Positions 1 to 7,977 of a stretch of 28,885 bases of DNA are shown piece after piece. Positions within the stretch are counted from its first letter, which is position 1. Each line of letters opens with the position of its first letter. The position numbers were made by a program, and so were the translations under genes. The DNA is taken from assembly GCA_009929055.1 (NCBI GenBank), contig SABI01000005.1, forward strand, positions 1-28,885, read 5' to 3'. The notes beneath the pieces are model-generated. The model was not told where the DNA came from. It ran no database searches and was given only the letters and a program-made list of their open reading frames with translations. Origin of the DNA: Spirochaetia bacterium. Its GTDB lineage: Bacteria; Spirochaetota; Spirochaetia; Sphaerochaetales; Sphaerochaetaceae.

Positions 1-70
1 AAGAATATTTATTATTAAAAGGATTGCTTCTCGAATGTAATCTCTCCATTGATTCACTTATGGCTACATG

Positions 71-99
71 TTGCAACCAAACGGTATTTAAGATATAAT
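71..99 (+). promoter_or_regulatory. sigma70-type promoter of the greA-fusion gene
   Basis: A -35 box TTGCAA at 71-76 and a perfect -10 box TATAAT at 94-99 are separated by exactly 17 bases. Transcription would start near 106, giving a leader of about 120 bases before the ATG at 228. This is the only strong promoter-like match I see upstream of the gene, and no gene is evident between it and the start codon. The assignment is from sequence pattern only. Confidence 0.7.
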
Positions 100-132
100 A
101 TACCAATAATCTAGAAATTTCTCACCGATAAC

Positions 133-178
133 ACCTGAGCTGTATTACATCCTGTGTTCCGGGATGAATAGCTCATGT
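133..178 (+). promoter_or_regulatory. bulged stem-loop in the greA-fusion leader
   Basis: Bases 133-141 pair with 170-178 (eight pairs around one C/T mismatch). Inside that, ATT at 144-146 pairs with AAT at 167-169, and CATCC at 148-152 pairs with GGATG at 162-166, with A147 bulged and a 9-base apical loop at 153-161. The element lies wholly inside the predicted transcript and ends about 36 bases before the Shine-Dalgarno sequence at 215-221. No U-tract follows directly, so it does not look like an intrinsic terminator. It could be a protein-binding, stability or translational control element. I do not recognise it as a known riboswitch class. Confidence 0.5.
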
Positions 179-227
179 ATGTATCCTTTTACCTGTAGAA
201 AGAGCATAGAGATTAAGGGAGTGCCTT

Positions 228-2912
228 ATGAATGAAGAAAATATTAGAGTACTGTTAACAGAAGAAAAATGGACACGTGCCTCTATGAATACCTATACCG
301 TTCCTGCGTTTGAAGAGATTGATGAAACACTCAATCAAGTAGAAAACGGGGAAGATTTAATTGAAATTAAATCAATTTGTGAAGAACACATAAAGAAAAA
401 TAAAAATTCAATTATTGCAATGTATATCTCGGGTGTAGTCTCTCTTCTTCGTAAGAGTCTTGATTATGGTAATCTCACCTCATTAATAGAATTGTTCAAT
501 GAAAACAACAAACCTAATGTAGTTGAGTTTTTGAGTAACAAAATTCTTAGTCGATATGAAGATAAATATGTATTGAGGGTCTTAGCCGCAACCTATGATA
601 AAGCTGGTAAAGAAGAAGAGAAATATGATCTTTATAAGCGACTCGTTGCAGTCGATTTTGAAGAAACCGACCTCATTCTCACCATCGCTCGACGTTATTT
701 AGAAAAAAATAAAAAAAGTGAAGCGATACTCTATTATAAAAAAGCATTTCAACGATACCTAAACGTTCAAAACTTCCAAGCAGTACAGGAAGTATGGTCT
801 CTCATGCTTACCCTTATACCAGATGACTATTCATACTTATTAGGACTCGCGACAAAAATTATTAACCGATTTAATGGTGAAGGAGCTATCAAAGCTCTCA
901 CTCAACTCTATCAATTGTCGATAGAGAAAGATCAATTAGATCAAGCTATCACCACATTGAAATTAATGCTCAATACCGAAACGAATAATGTTTGGGCAAG
1001 AGAACAACTTGTTTCGATGTATAGGAAAAAGTATGCAAATCATTCAAGACTCAATTCTTGTATTGAACTAAGTAACCTCGACAAATCTTTTAGAGACATA
1101 CTCCTAGCAATTGAAGAGTTCGAAAAGAACATAGCTTTTGACAAAGGATCCTTTGTATATCATAAAACATGGAGCATTGGTAGAATTCAAGAAATTACCC
1201 CTGAAAAAGTAGTCATAGATTTTGTCTCTAAGAGAAATCATACCATGACCCTCTCTATGGCATTTAATTCTCTCCAAGTGCTTGAGAAATATCATATTTG
1301 GGTATTAAAGAGTGTTTTTTCAAAAGAGAAATTACATGATAAATTCATTAGTGATGTTGCTTGGGGCTTAAGAACTCTTATTTCTAGTTTTGGGAACTCT
1401 GCTTCCTTAAAAGAGATGAAAGCAGAAATTACCCCTTCGATATTAACTCAAAAAGAGTGGACTAGTTGGTTAAATAAAGCAAAGAAAGTATTAATGAGTG
1501 ACCCTCTTATTGGATTTGTCCCTAACCAAAGTGATATCTACATGGTTCGTGATACTCCAATCAGTTATGAAGAAAAAGCTCTTGTAATTTTTAAGAACGA
1601 GAAACGTTTCTATGCCAAAGTCAAAATTATTAGAGAGTTCTTAGAAAGTGGAGATGTTGAATCTGATTTCTTCACTGAAATGGTGAAATATTTTAGAGAT
1701 CAATGTGTCGCTTATCAAGGTGTCACCGATCAAGTTCTCTCTAGTTTCCTTCTCATCCAATTCTTAAGTGATAAATATCCCTTTGTTGCACCACCAGAAA
1801 ATAACAGCTTCAAACAACTCTATAACATGGCAGATTCAGTTCCCCGAACTTTCCAGGCAATTGAAGATAGTGAAATTAAGAAAATGTTCATTAATCAGGT
1901 AGTAAAAAGTGAAGATCCAGAAAGAGTTCCTCATGTTTTAGTCTCTCTCTATCCTTATTACCTCACTAGCTACATCATGGACACTTTAAGAGAACAAGGC
2001 AAAAAGAAAGTAATAGAAGATATGTTTAAAAAGGCATGTACCAATTATAGAGAAAATGCTGATCTCTTTACCTATTTATCGAGAACTTTTGATAAGAAAT
2101 ATTGGGAAAAGAAGATTAGAATTCCTTTTGAAGTTCTTATCACAAGTCAACTTCAGCTTCTCGATTTTGCTTATAATGCAGTAGATGCTAAAAAGGCGAT
2201 TACAGAGAATAAGAAAATTGTAAAAACTCTCACAACTATTTTATTTGAAGAGAGAACCGTATTTGACTTTTTATTAACTGCTAATGAAGGACAAGCACAA
2301 AGAATCAACTTTATTGTTCAAAGGATGAGTGGTTTAGACCAGTCTAGGAAAATTGAAGTGAAGCATGCCATCTTAGAGAAGTTCCCAGAATTTACATTCT
2401 TAGGTGAAGAACTTAGTTCAACAGAGCTTGTCAGTAGTGGCCTCCTTGTTACAAGAAAAAGATATATTGAGAAACAAAATGAACTAGACAGAATTATGAA
2501 TGTTGAAATTCCTGAAAACTCAAGAGAAATTGGTTCTGCCCTAGAACTTGGTGACTTGAGAGAAAATAGTGAGTTCAAAGCTGCTAAAGAGAAACAAGGG
2601 ATCCTTAATACTACAATGATGCGTCTAACCGATGAGATATCGAGAGCTTCTATTGTAACCTCTGATTCTGTAGATCCTTCTAAAGTCTCTTTTGCAACAG
2701 AAGTTACCCTTACAAACCATATCACTCATGAAACAAATGTGTATCAAATATTTGGCCCCTGGGAATCAAATCCTAATGAAAATATTATTAGTTATTTGGC
2801 CCCATTCGGAGCTAAACTTCTTACTCATAAGGTTGGAGAGAGATTTGCTTTTGAAATTAATGAGCAACCCTACGATTTCACTGTTGAATCAATAAAAAAA
2901 TTACCTGTTTGA
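228..2912 (+). CDS. greA: GreA transcript-cleavage factor fused to a large TPR-like N-terminal region
   Basis: GreA rescues backtracked RNA polymerase by stimulating cleavage of the nascent RNA 3' end in the secondary channel. Residues about 734-894 form a full-length GreA (161 residues; stand-alone GreA is about 158). They comprise the N-terminal coiled coil with the acidic tip motif GDLRENSEF at 775-783, whose Asp776 and Glu779 match the residues that hold the catalytic metal, followed by the FKBP-like C-terminal domain. The first ~730 residues are helical, with TPR-like stretches in roughly the first 300, and match no catalytic family I know. Long GreA fusions are familiar from treponemes, so this is probably genuine and not an assembly join. 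The ATG is preceded by AAGGGAG at 215-221 with a 6-base gap. The gene is transcribed alone, from its own promoter, and converges on murJ. Confidence 0.93.
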   Translation: MNEENIRVLLTEEKWTRASMNTYTVPAFEEIDETLNQVENGEDLIEIKSICEEHIKKNKNSIIAMYISGVVSLLRKSLDYGNLTSLIELFNENNKPNVVEFLSNKILSRYEDKYVLRVLAATYDKAGKEEEKYDLYKRLVAVDFEETDLILTIARRYLEKNKKSEAILYYKKAFQRYLNVQNFQAVQEVWSLMLTLIPDDYSYLLGLATKIINRFNGEGAIKALTQLYQLSIEKDQLDQAITTLKLMLNTETNNVWAREQLVSMYRKKYANHSRLNSCIELSNLDKSFRDILLAIEEFEKNIAFDKGSFVYHKTWSIGRIQEITPEKVVIDFVSKRNHTMTLSMAFNSLQVLEKYHIWVLKSVFSKEKLHDKFISDVAWGLRTLISSFGNSASLKEMKAEITPSILTQKEWTSWLNKAKKVLMSDPLIGFVPNQSDIYMVRDTPISYEEKALVIFKNEKRFYAKVKIIREFLESGDVESDFFTEMVKYFRDQCVAYQGVTDQVLSSFLLIQFLSDKYPFVAPPENNSFKQLYNMADSVPRTFQAIEDSEIKKMFINQVVKSEDPERVPHVLVSLYPYYLTSYIMDTLREQGKKKVIEDMFKKACTNYRENADLFTYLSRTFDKKYWEKKIRIPFEVLITSQLQLLDFAYNAVDAKKAITENKKIVKTLTTILFEERTVFDFLLTANEGQAQRINFIVQRMSGLDQSRKIEVKHAILEKFPEFTFLGEELSSTELVSSGLLVTRKRYIEKQNELDRIMNVEIPENSREIGSALELGDLRENSEFKAAKEKQGILNTTMMRLTDEISRASIVTSDSVDPSKVSFATEVTLTNHITHETNVYQIFGPWESNPNENIISYLAPFGAKLLTHKVGERFAFEINEQPYDFTVESIKKLPV

Positions 2913-2919
2913 AGGTAAT
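2894..2919 (-). terminator. intrinsic terminator for the murJ end of the minus-strand operon
   Basis: Read on the minus strand, ATTACCT and AGGTAAT form a 7-bp stem (2913-2919 with 2900-2906) around a 6-base loop, followed directly by a run of T (2899-2894). The stem spans the stop codon of the convergent greA-fusion gene, and the T-run is the reverse of its two terminal lysine codons. The stem is AT-rich and so modest in strength, but the geometry is right and it lies about 30 bases past the murJ stop codon. Confidence 0.6.
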
Positions 2920-2933
2920 CCAATTAATAACTG

Positions 2934-2967
2934 AGAGAGTAGTTCTACACTACCCTCTCTTTTTTTT
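2934..2967 (+). terminator. intrinsic terminator of the greA-fusion gene
   Basis: AGAGAGTAG (2934-2942) pairs with CTA (2950-2952) and CTCTCT (2955-2960), with two C residues bulged and a 7-base loop, followed by T7 at 2961-2967. It lies 21 bases past the greA stop codon. The right arm and T-run are also the last codons of murJ (Lys-Lys-Lys-Arg-Gly-stop) on the other strand. The minus-strand side has no U-tract, so this hairpin serves mainly the plus strand. Confidence 0.75.
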
Positions 2968-4509
2968 GAACAACGTGATGAGTTCAATATGGGCTATGTT
3001 ATACACTATAAATGTAATTATTATTGCTCCAAGGTAGATTCCACTTAGAATAGTGAAAGATAAAAGAGTACCTATCTGCGTGAAGTACACAGGAGTGCAT
3101 AAGAAATTCATAATATAGAGATAGATGAAAAGGGGAATATTAGCGAGTGTAATTTTCACAATCTTAGTGATAAAAGAGGTGTCTCTCACCGACAAGACAT
3201 CTTTTTTATCTAAATAGAAAAGAAACATAAGAAGTCCTAGAGAAAAACTTATTATACTAGCAATAGCAATACTCGAGGCTTCTCCTCGTATTCGTAATAA
3301 GAGAATAGTAGAAAAAATATCAACCACAGCAACAATAGAGGCAACAATAAGAGATGGCTTATAGTCATCTATCGCATATGAGACCCTTTGAAGAAATGTA
3401 TACCAAGCTGCTATAGGCATCGAAATAGCGAAATAAAAAAGAACTTCACTTGTGTTAAGGGCATCAAGGAGAGAATATTTACCACTCTCGAAGAGGACGA
3501 CACTTGTTTGTTTCCCATATAGAGTCAAAAGAAGAAGAGAAGGGATCAGGAGAGCAAAGAGTGAAATAAGTCCATGGGTAGTAAGTTCCTTCATAAACTT
3601 TTTATTCACATTACTTGAAGCTTGTACAAGGGAGGGGAATATTGAAGTCGCTATTGCTCCAAAGAAGATTCCATATGGGGCTTGCCATATAATAATAGCG
3701 TTACTAAAATAAGAAACACTCCCTGTCTTTAACGTTGAGGCAAAATAGAATGCCACCTGTTGACTAGCTATCGTAATAAGGGCAGAAAAGGTAACAGGCA
3801 TCCATCTACGCATCACATCAATAAAATCACTATTAGAAAATTTAAAAGAGATGTGAGAATCATAATGAAGACTCTTAACCCTCATGAAGGTAAAAGCTAT
3901 TTGAAAGATTCCCCCTAAAATTACCCCTAGAGCCATTGAATAAGGGCCTAGTTGTTGATAAAAAAGGATAATTGATCCAATTACTGTTAAAGAGAAAAGC
4001 AATGGAGAAACAGAAGCAATAAAAAACAGATTATGAGATTGCAAAACCCCTATTAATAGGGCATATAATGAAATTAAGGCCAAATAAACCATAAATATTG
4101 AGAGTAAACGAGAAGCTAACAAGATAAGTTCTACTTCAGTAAAATCACTAAAGAGCATTATAATTTCTACTCTAAAAAAGTAAGTCCCTATAATAATTGG
4201 GGCCATGATTACTATTTGGAATCCAAATAGAGTTCGTAGTAGCTGTTTTTGTCTCTCCCGAGAGACGACTAAGCGGGTAAAGACTGGAATGAAGGCACTA
4301 TTAAAAGCACCTTCGGCAAAAAGTTTACGGAAGTTGTTTGGAATATTAAATGTAAAGTTAATCACATCCCCTACTCCACTTGCTCCAAAATAGTTAGCTA
4401 CTACTCGAGCCCGTAGGATTCCTAACACTCTTGAAATAAAAGTAAACACCATAAGTATAAGAGAATTCTTCTTTACTCTATTGAGGGTAACTTCCTCATG
4501 TTTTTCCAT
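2950..4509 (-). CDS. murJ: MurJ (MviN) lipid II flippase
   Basis: A polytopic membrane protein of the MVF branch of the MOP superfamily, which flips the peptidoglycan precursor lipid II across the inner membrane. The N-terminus carries the family signature: a Ser-Arg-Val-Leu-Gly motif in helix 1, an Arg-Ala-Arg triad, FGASGVGD, and the Pro-Asn-Asn-Phe-Arg...Phe-Ala-Glu-Gly-Ala-Phe stretch. About 14 hydrophobic segments follow over 519 residues, the usual length. The frame is open 48 bases further upstream to an ATG at 4557. I chose the internal ATG at 4509 because family members begin close to the first helix and the extra 16 residues fall inside the tgt coding region. The start overlaps the end of tgt by 14 bases, and its own ribosome binding site is weak, so translational coupling is likely. 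It is the last gene of the operon. Confidence 0.92.
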   Translation of the reverse strand: MEKHEEVTLNRVKKNSLILMVFTFISRVLGILRARVVANYFGASGVGDVINFTFNIPNNFRKLFAEGAFNSAFIPVFTRLVVSRERQKQLLRTLFGFQIVIMAPIIIGTYFFRVEIIMLFSDFTEVELILLASRLLSIFMVYLALISLYALLIGVLQSHNLFFIASVSPLLFSLTVIGSIILFYQQLGPYSMALGVILGGIFQIAFTFMRVKSLHYDSHISFKFSNSDFIDVMRRWMPVTFSALITIASQQVAFYFASTLKTGSVSYFSNAIIIWQAPYGIFFGAIATSIFPSLVQASSNVNKKFMKELTTHGLISLFALLIPSLLLLTLYGKQTSVVLFESGKYSLLDALNTSEVLFYFAISMPIAAWYTFLQRVSYAIDDYKPSLIVASIVAVVDIFSTILLLRIRGEASSIAIASIISFSLGLLMFLFYLDKKDVLSVRDTSFITKIVKITLANIPLFIYLYIMNFLCTPVYFTQIGTLLSFTILSGIYLGAIIITFIVYNIAHIELITLFKKKRG

Positions 4510-5617
4510 AATATCGATCCAAAAAGGAGGTTTTGAATTGAGTAAAACGGTCTTCATTAATAGCTGCTCTCATATTATTCATGAAATTATAGAGATAGGT
4601 AAGATTGTGTTCAGTAGCGAGCATTCCTGCTAACATCTCTTTTGCTTTAAATACATGACGTAAGTAACCTCTTGAGTATTTTGTGCAGGCAGTACAGGTG
4701 CACCCTTCTTGAATAGGTCCACTATCAAATTCATGAGTTGCCCTTTTTAATTGAATCATTCCATCATCTGTAAAAACACTTCCATTTCTACCACTACGAG
4801 TAGCTAACACACAATCAAATAGGTCTATACCATTTGATACAGCCTCAAGAATATAATCTGGAGTGCCGATTCCCATCACATAACGAGGGACATCAAGGGG
4901 GAGAAATTGGGTAGTATACCCTAAATATTGGGCAAACTCACTACTTGTTTCCCCAACACTCAATCCACCTATAGCAATTCCTGGAAAGCCAATCTCACTT
5001 AAAGCTAAAGCAGATTCTTTTCGTAGATCTTCAAAAAAGTTTCCTTGAACAATGCCAAATAAATACCCTTTCTTTTCACTTTTATTCCAATGTTCGAATG
5101 ATCTATGAGCCCATTTCCTAGTTGTTTCCCAAGCACTTTTTGCTTCGTTATAAGGAATATTTGGAGCTGTGCAGACATCAAGGCACATGAGGATGTCACT
5201 ACCAATAGTGGTTTGAATATCGACAACTTTTTCAGGAGTAAGTTGATGAGATGAACCATCAATGTGGGATCTAAATATTACCCCTTCTTCTTGGATTTTT
5301 CTAAGTTGTGAAAGGCTAAATATTTGGAAACCACCACTATCTGTAAGAATATTGTGTTTCCAATTACTAAAATTATGTAGACCATTGAAAGAATTTAAGA
5401 CTTCAGTACCAGGTCTAAGATAGAGATGGTATGTGTTTGCGAGAATAAGGTTGTATCCTATATCGCTCACCGTTTCATGATACATTCCTTTCACAGTACC
5501 ATTTGTTCCAACTGGCATAAAGGCAGGAGTGGTAACTTTACCATGAGGGAGGGTCATAATACCGCACCTTGCGTTGCTGTTTGCATCAATGTGCGTTTGT
5601 TGATAAATTTTTTCCAT
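4496..5617 (-). CDS. tgt: queuine tRNA-ribosyltransferase (tRNA-guanine transglycosylase)
   Basis: Exchanges guanine-34 for preQ1 in tRNAs with GUN anticodons (Asp, Asn, His, Tyr), part of the queuosine pathway. At 373 residues it has the normal bacterial length. Asp93 lies in the DSGGFQ motif and the nucleophile Asp268 in LFDCV. The structural zinc ligands Cys306, Cys308, Cys311 and His337 are all present and keep the E. coli spacing. The substrate-loop motif reads VLATRSGRNG, with Ala where Pro is common. The start ATG follows the lptG stop codon by 7 bases; an AAGGA lies 12 bases upstream at the very end of lptG, a rather long spacing. Other queuosine genes are not in the window. Confidence 0.96.
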   Translation of the reverse strand: MEKIYQQTHIDANSNARCGIMTLPHGKVTTPAFMPVGTNGTVKGMYHETVSDIGYNLILANTYHLYLRPGTEVLNSFNGLHNFSNWKHNILTDSGGFQIFSLSQLRKIQEEGVIFRSHIDGSSHQLTPEKVVDIQTTIGSDILMCLDVCTAPNIPYNEAKSAWETTRKWAHRSFEHWNKSEKKGYLFGIVQGNFFEDLRKESALALSEIGFPGIAIGGLSVGETSSEFAQYLGYTTQFLPLDVPRYVMGIGTPDYILEAVSNGIDLFDCVLATRSGRNGSVFTDDGMIQLKRATHEFDSGPIQEGCTCTACTKYSRGYLRHVFKAKEMLAGMLATEHNLTYLYNFMNNMRAAINEDRFTQFKTSFLDRYYGKT

Positions 5618-5624
5618 ACTGTAA

Positions 5625-6707
5625 TTAGTTCCTTTTTAAAATAAGGGTAAATATTGAAGAGAGCGTTAAAAGAGTCATAGGGCCAAGAGTCCCTAGAATT
5701 GGCATAATTACCCCTTGTTTTGCCAAAATCATCCCTATAAGGAGAAGTACATAATAGACTACACCAATTGAGATGCTTGTGATAATGCTTAAAATGAGGA
5801 CGTTCTTTTTCCAAGCAAAGACAGTAGAGCAGGAAATGAGGATAAGAATCAAGGGGGCTAAGTTTTTAAATATTCGATTATATACTTCTGTCGCAATAAC
5901 ACTATATTCCCCCTTTTTTACTACCTTAATTGATTCTAAATAGGAAAGGGCTTCTTTAAGAGGCATGTTTAATACATCATTACTTTTATTAGCAAAGAAT
6001 GAAGGATTAAGGGTGAGGTAAAGGGGTGTATAGGTAGTAAGGTGCTGATAAGTTACTTCGTTTGTAGTTTCATCTATTGAATAGAGATTAACAGCGTTAA
6101 GAGTCCACTGCCCCTCATTATATATGCCACTCGTAGCATCAGCTCGCTCTATAAGGGAACCGTTAGGTTCTAGATGATAAAGGCTCACTCCTGTTATTTT
6201 ATTCTCTCTTTCACTAAACCTTTTTGCATAGACGATATAAGATTTATCTAATCCATAAAGGGTAATATTACGTGAGTCTTTTGAGATGCTTGTATCAAGT
6301 AAGTCAGCAGTATATTCACTTTTAAGAATGTTTGCCTTGATTGTCACATATTCATTAAAGGCAAACTGAAGAAGAGAGAGAAATAAGGAAGTAACAATAA
6401 AGATTCGAACAATTTTTTTAAAACTGATACCAGAGTTGTTTAATATGATCATTTCGTTATGGGTATGCATCATTGCCAGAATATAGGTAGAAGCAAATAA
6501 TGCAGAGGGGGCAAAGGCAAAGACTATAGATTCTGGTAGATATAGTACTGTTGCATAGAGGATACTTAATAAGGGTGCCCCAACCTGCAAATATTGTTCT
6601 AAGTTTGAAAAGAGGTCAAACAATAGCAATATAAATGATAATAAAAGAGTAGTTATTGTTACTAAGCGGATAAAAGAAGCGGTGAGATAATTTCGTAATA
6701 CTCTCAT
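5625..6707 (-). CDS. lptG: LptF/LptG (YjgP/YjgQ) family permease, second of the pair
   Basis: The YjgP/YjgQ family forms the membrane half of the LptB2FG ABC exporter that lifts lipopolysaccharide from the inner membrane. This 360-residue protein has the family layout: an N-terminal helix after a short basic start, two further helices to about residue 120, a periplasmic beta-rich domain (about 125-260), and three C-terminal helices. The conserved cytoplasmic loop reads Asn-Glu-Met...Gly-Ile-Ser near 84-95. Start and upstream stop overlap as ATGA, so it is translationally coupled to the preceding paralogue. Which of the two corresponds to LptF or LptG is inferred from E. coli order only. Whether this lineage makes lipopolysaccharide cannot be told here; the pair could export another glycolipid. 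Confidence 0.85.
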   Translation of the reverse strand: MRVLRNYLTASFIRLVTITTLLLSFILLLFDLFSNLEQYLQVGAPLLSILYATVLYLPESIVFAFAPSALFASTYILAMMHTHNEMIILNNSGISFKKIVRIFIVTSLFLSLLQFAFNEYVTIKANILKSEYTADLLDTSISKDSRNITLYGLDKSYIVYAKRFSERENKITGVSLYHLEPNGSLIERADATSGIYNEGQWTLNAVNLYSIDETTNEVTYQHLTTYTPLYLTLNPSFFANKSNDVLNMPLKEALSYLESIKVVKKGEYSVIATEVYNRIFKNLAPLILILISCSTVFAWKKNVLILSIITSISIGVVYYVLLLIGMILAKQGVIMPILGTLGPMTLLTLSSIFTLILKRN

Positions 6708-7972
6708 AGGCGTCTCATCTTAAGTAGAAGGATGAGGGTAATCGTAAGAATAATAGCATTAGGTGCCCACATAAGAAATAATGGATGAATAGCAATTCTA
6801 ATAATTTGACTCTGTCCAATAAAAAGCATAGCCCAATAGAGAGCTGCTACTAATAAAGATAAGCCAAAACCAAACAACCTCCCATTTTTAATTTTCATAA
6901 AGGAGAGGGGAAAGGCAATGAGGGCGAGAATGAGGGAACTAATTGAGAGGGCAAGTTTCTTATGGTACTCAGCTCTATAATATTGAAGATAAAAATCTAT
7001 AGGTTTGTTTTTTTCTATTCGTTCAATTTGGGAAGTAAGTTCTTCAATATTACCCTCTTTTTCTGTATCTCCTTGTAGCTCTATGAGCTCACTTCTCTCT
7101 TTAATAAGAATATTCTTCTTATCACTAAGGGTTCTCTTCATCTTCTCATGCTCTATTTCTCTTACCTTTATAAGTTTGAGGAGTTCCTTACTTGTCATTT
7201 TAGAAGGAGACATATCGGTAATTTGTCCCATTTCGCTACTAAAATTAAGGTAATAGGTCATTTTTTCACTTGTAGCGTATGAGTATTCATCTGCATTTGA
7301 CCCTTTATTTGTTAAGAATATTACATCAAATAAATCGAGGCGATAGATAAAAGAAGCAATATCAATAAGGGTGATTTCTCCTCTTGTGGCACTAATGATT
7401 TGTTTGTCATCTTTATTTGATTGATCGAATATGAGGACAGAATTCATAATACCATCTTCAACTTCACCAGTAGCCACACTAATATCGCCTATGGTATTTA
7501 TTGAATAGGGTTCTATCTCCATACTCGGCAATTCTCTCAAGAGATTAGAATAGAGAATTTTAAATTTAACATTTGAATAGGGAATGAGGAAGTCTGCTAT
7601 TATAAAGGTGGTAAGAGAAAGTAACATAGCCCCAATAATGATAGAACGAAACATCTTTAATAATGAAATACCTGCAGCCCTTAAAGCAAGAGTTTCGTTG
7701 TTAGCAGATAAGTCTCCAATTACCATGCTTGCAGCAGACAGGGTTGAAAAGGGAATAGTATAGAGCAAAATTTGGGGCATACTTAATGCTACAAGGAGGA
7801 GCATCTGGGAAATAGGGACATTTTTTATTAATATGCGTTGGGCATAAAGGAGTATTTGATTAATGAAGAAGATAAAGAAAAAGAAAAAGAATGCAACAAT
7901 AAAAGAGATAACGAACTCTTTTGCTACATATCTATAGAGTACAGAGTAGGACCCCTTTGTTCCTCTATTCAT
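6704..7972 (-). CDS. lptF: LptF/LptG (YjgP/YjgQ) family permease with an extended coiled-coil segment
   Basis: First member of the permease pair, 422 residues (family members are mostly 350-400). The N-terminal helices, the ALRAAGIS coupling-helix motif (about 96-103) and the three C-terminal helices match the family. Before the C-terminal helices, roughly residues 255-330 form a charged, heptad-like stretch rich in Glu, Lys and Leu that should be a coiled coil on the periplasmic side; it accounts for the extra length. The ATG lies 5 bases after the dut stop codon, and a GGGAG inside the last dut codons serves as ribosome binding site. LptB, the ATPase, is not in the window. Confidence 0.85.
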   Translation of the reverse strand: MNRGTKGSYSVLYRYVAKEFVISFIVAFFFFFFIFFINQILLYAQRILIKNVPISQMLLLVALSMPQILLYTIPFSTLSAASMVIGDLSANNETLALRAAGISLLKMFRSIIIGAMLLSLTTFIIADFLIPYSNVKFKILYSNLLRELPSMEIEPYSINTIGDISVATGEVEDGIMNSVLIFDQSNKDDKQIISATRGEITLIDIASFIYRLDLFDVIFLTNKGSNADEYSYATSEKMTYYLNFSSEMGQITDMSPSKMTSKELLKLIKVREIEHEKMKRTLSDKKNILIKERSELIELQGDTEKEGNIEELTSQIERIEKNKPIDFYLQYYRAEYHKKLALSISSLILALIAFPLSFMKIKNGRLFGFGLSLLVAALYWAMLFIGQSQIIRIAIHPLFLMWAPNAIILTITLILLLKMRRL

Positions 7973-7977
7973 AGTGT

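Noticed and set aside
1..49. Minus-strand reading frame starting with ATG at 49 and open to the window edge (16 codons).
   Set aside because: No Shine-Dalgarno sequence, too short to recognise, and frames of this length occur by chance in AT-rich DNA; it might be a divergent gene but cannot be supported.
3..98. Plus-strand frame open from the window edge and ending at 98, which could be the 3' end of an upstream gene.
   Set aside because: The stop overlaps the -10 box of the greA promoter, the 31 residues are rich in Cys and match no family with confidence, and no terminator follows.
2318..2725. 135-residue minus-strand open frame antisense to the GreA domain.
   Set aside because: It lies fully within a strongly conserved gene, has a Ser/Leu-rich composition typical of an antisense shadow, and has no ribosome binding site or promoter.
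4510..4557. Sixteen-residue N-terminal extension of MurJ from the upstream ATG.
   Set aside because: The extension lies entirely within tgt and does not resemble MurJ N-termini; the internal ATG fits the family better.
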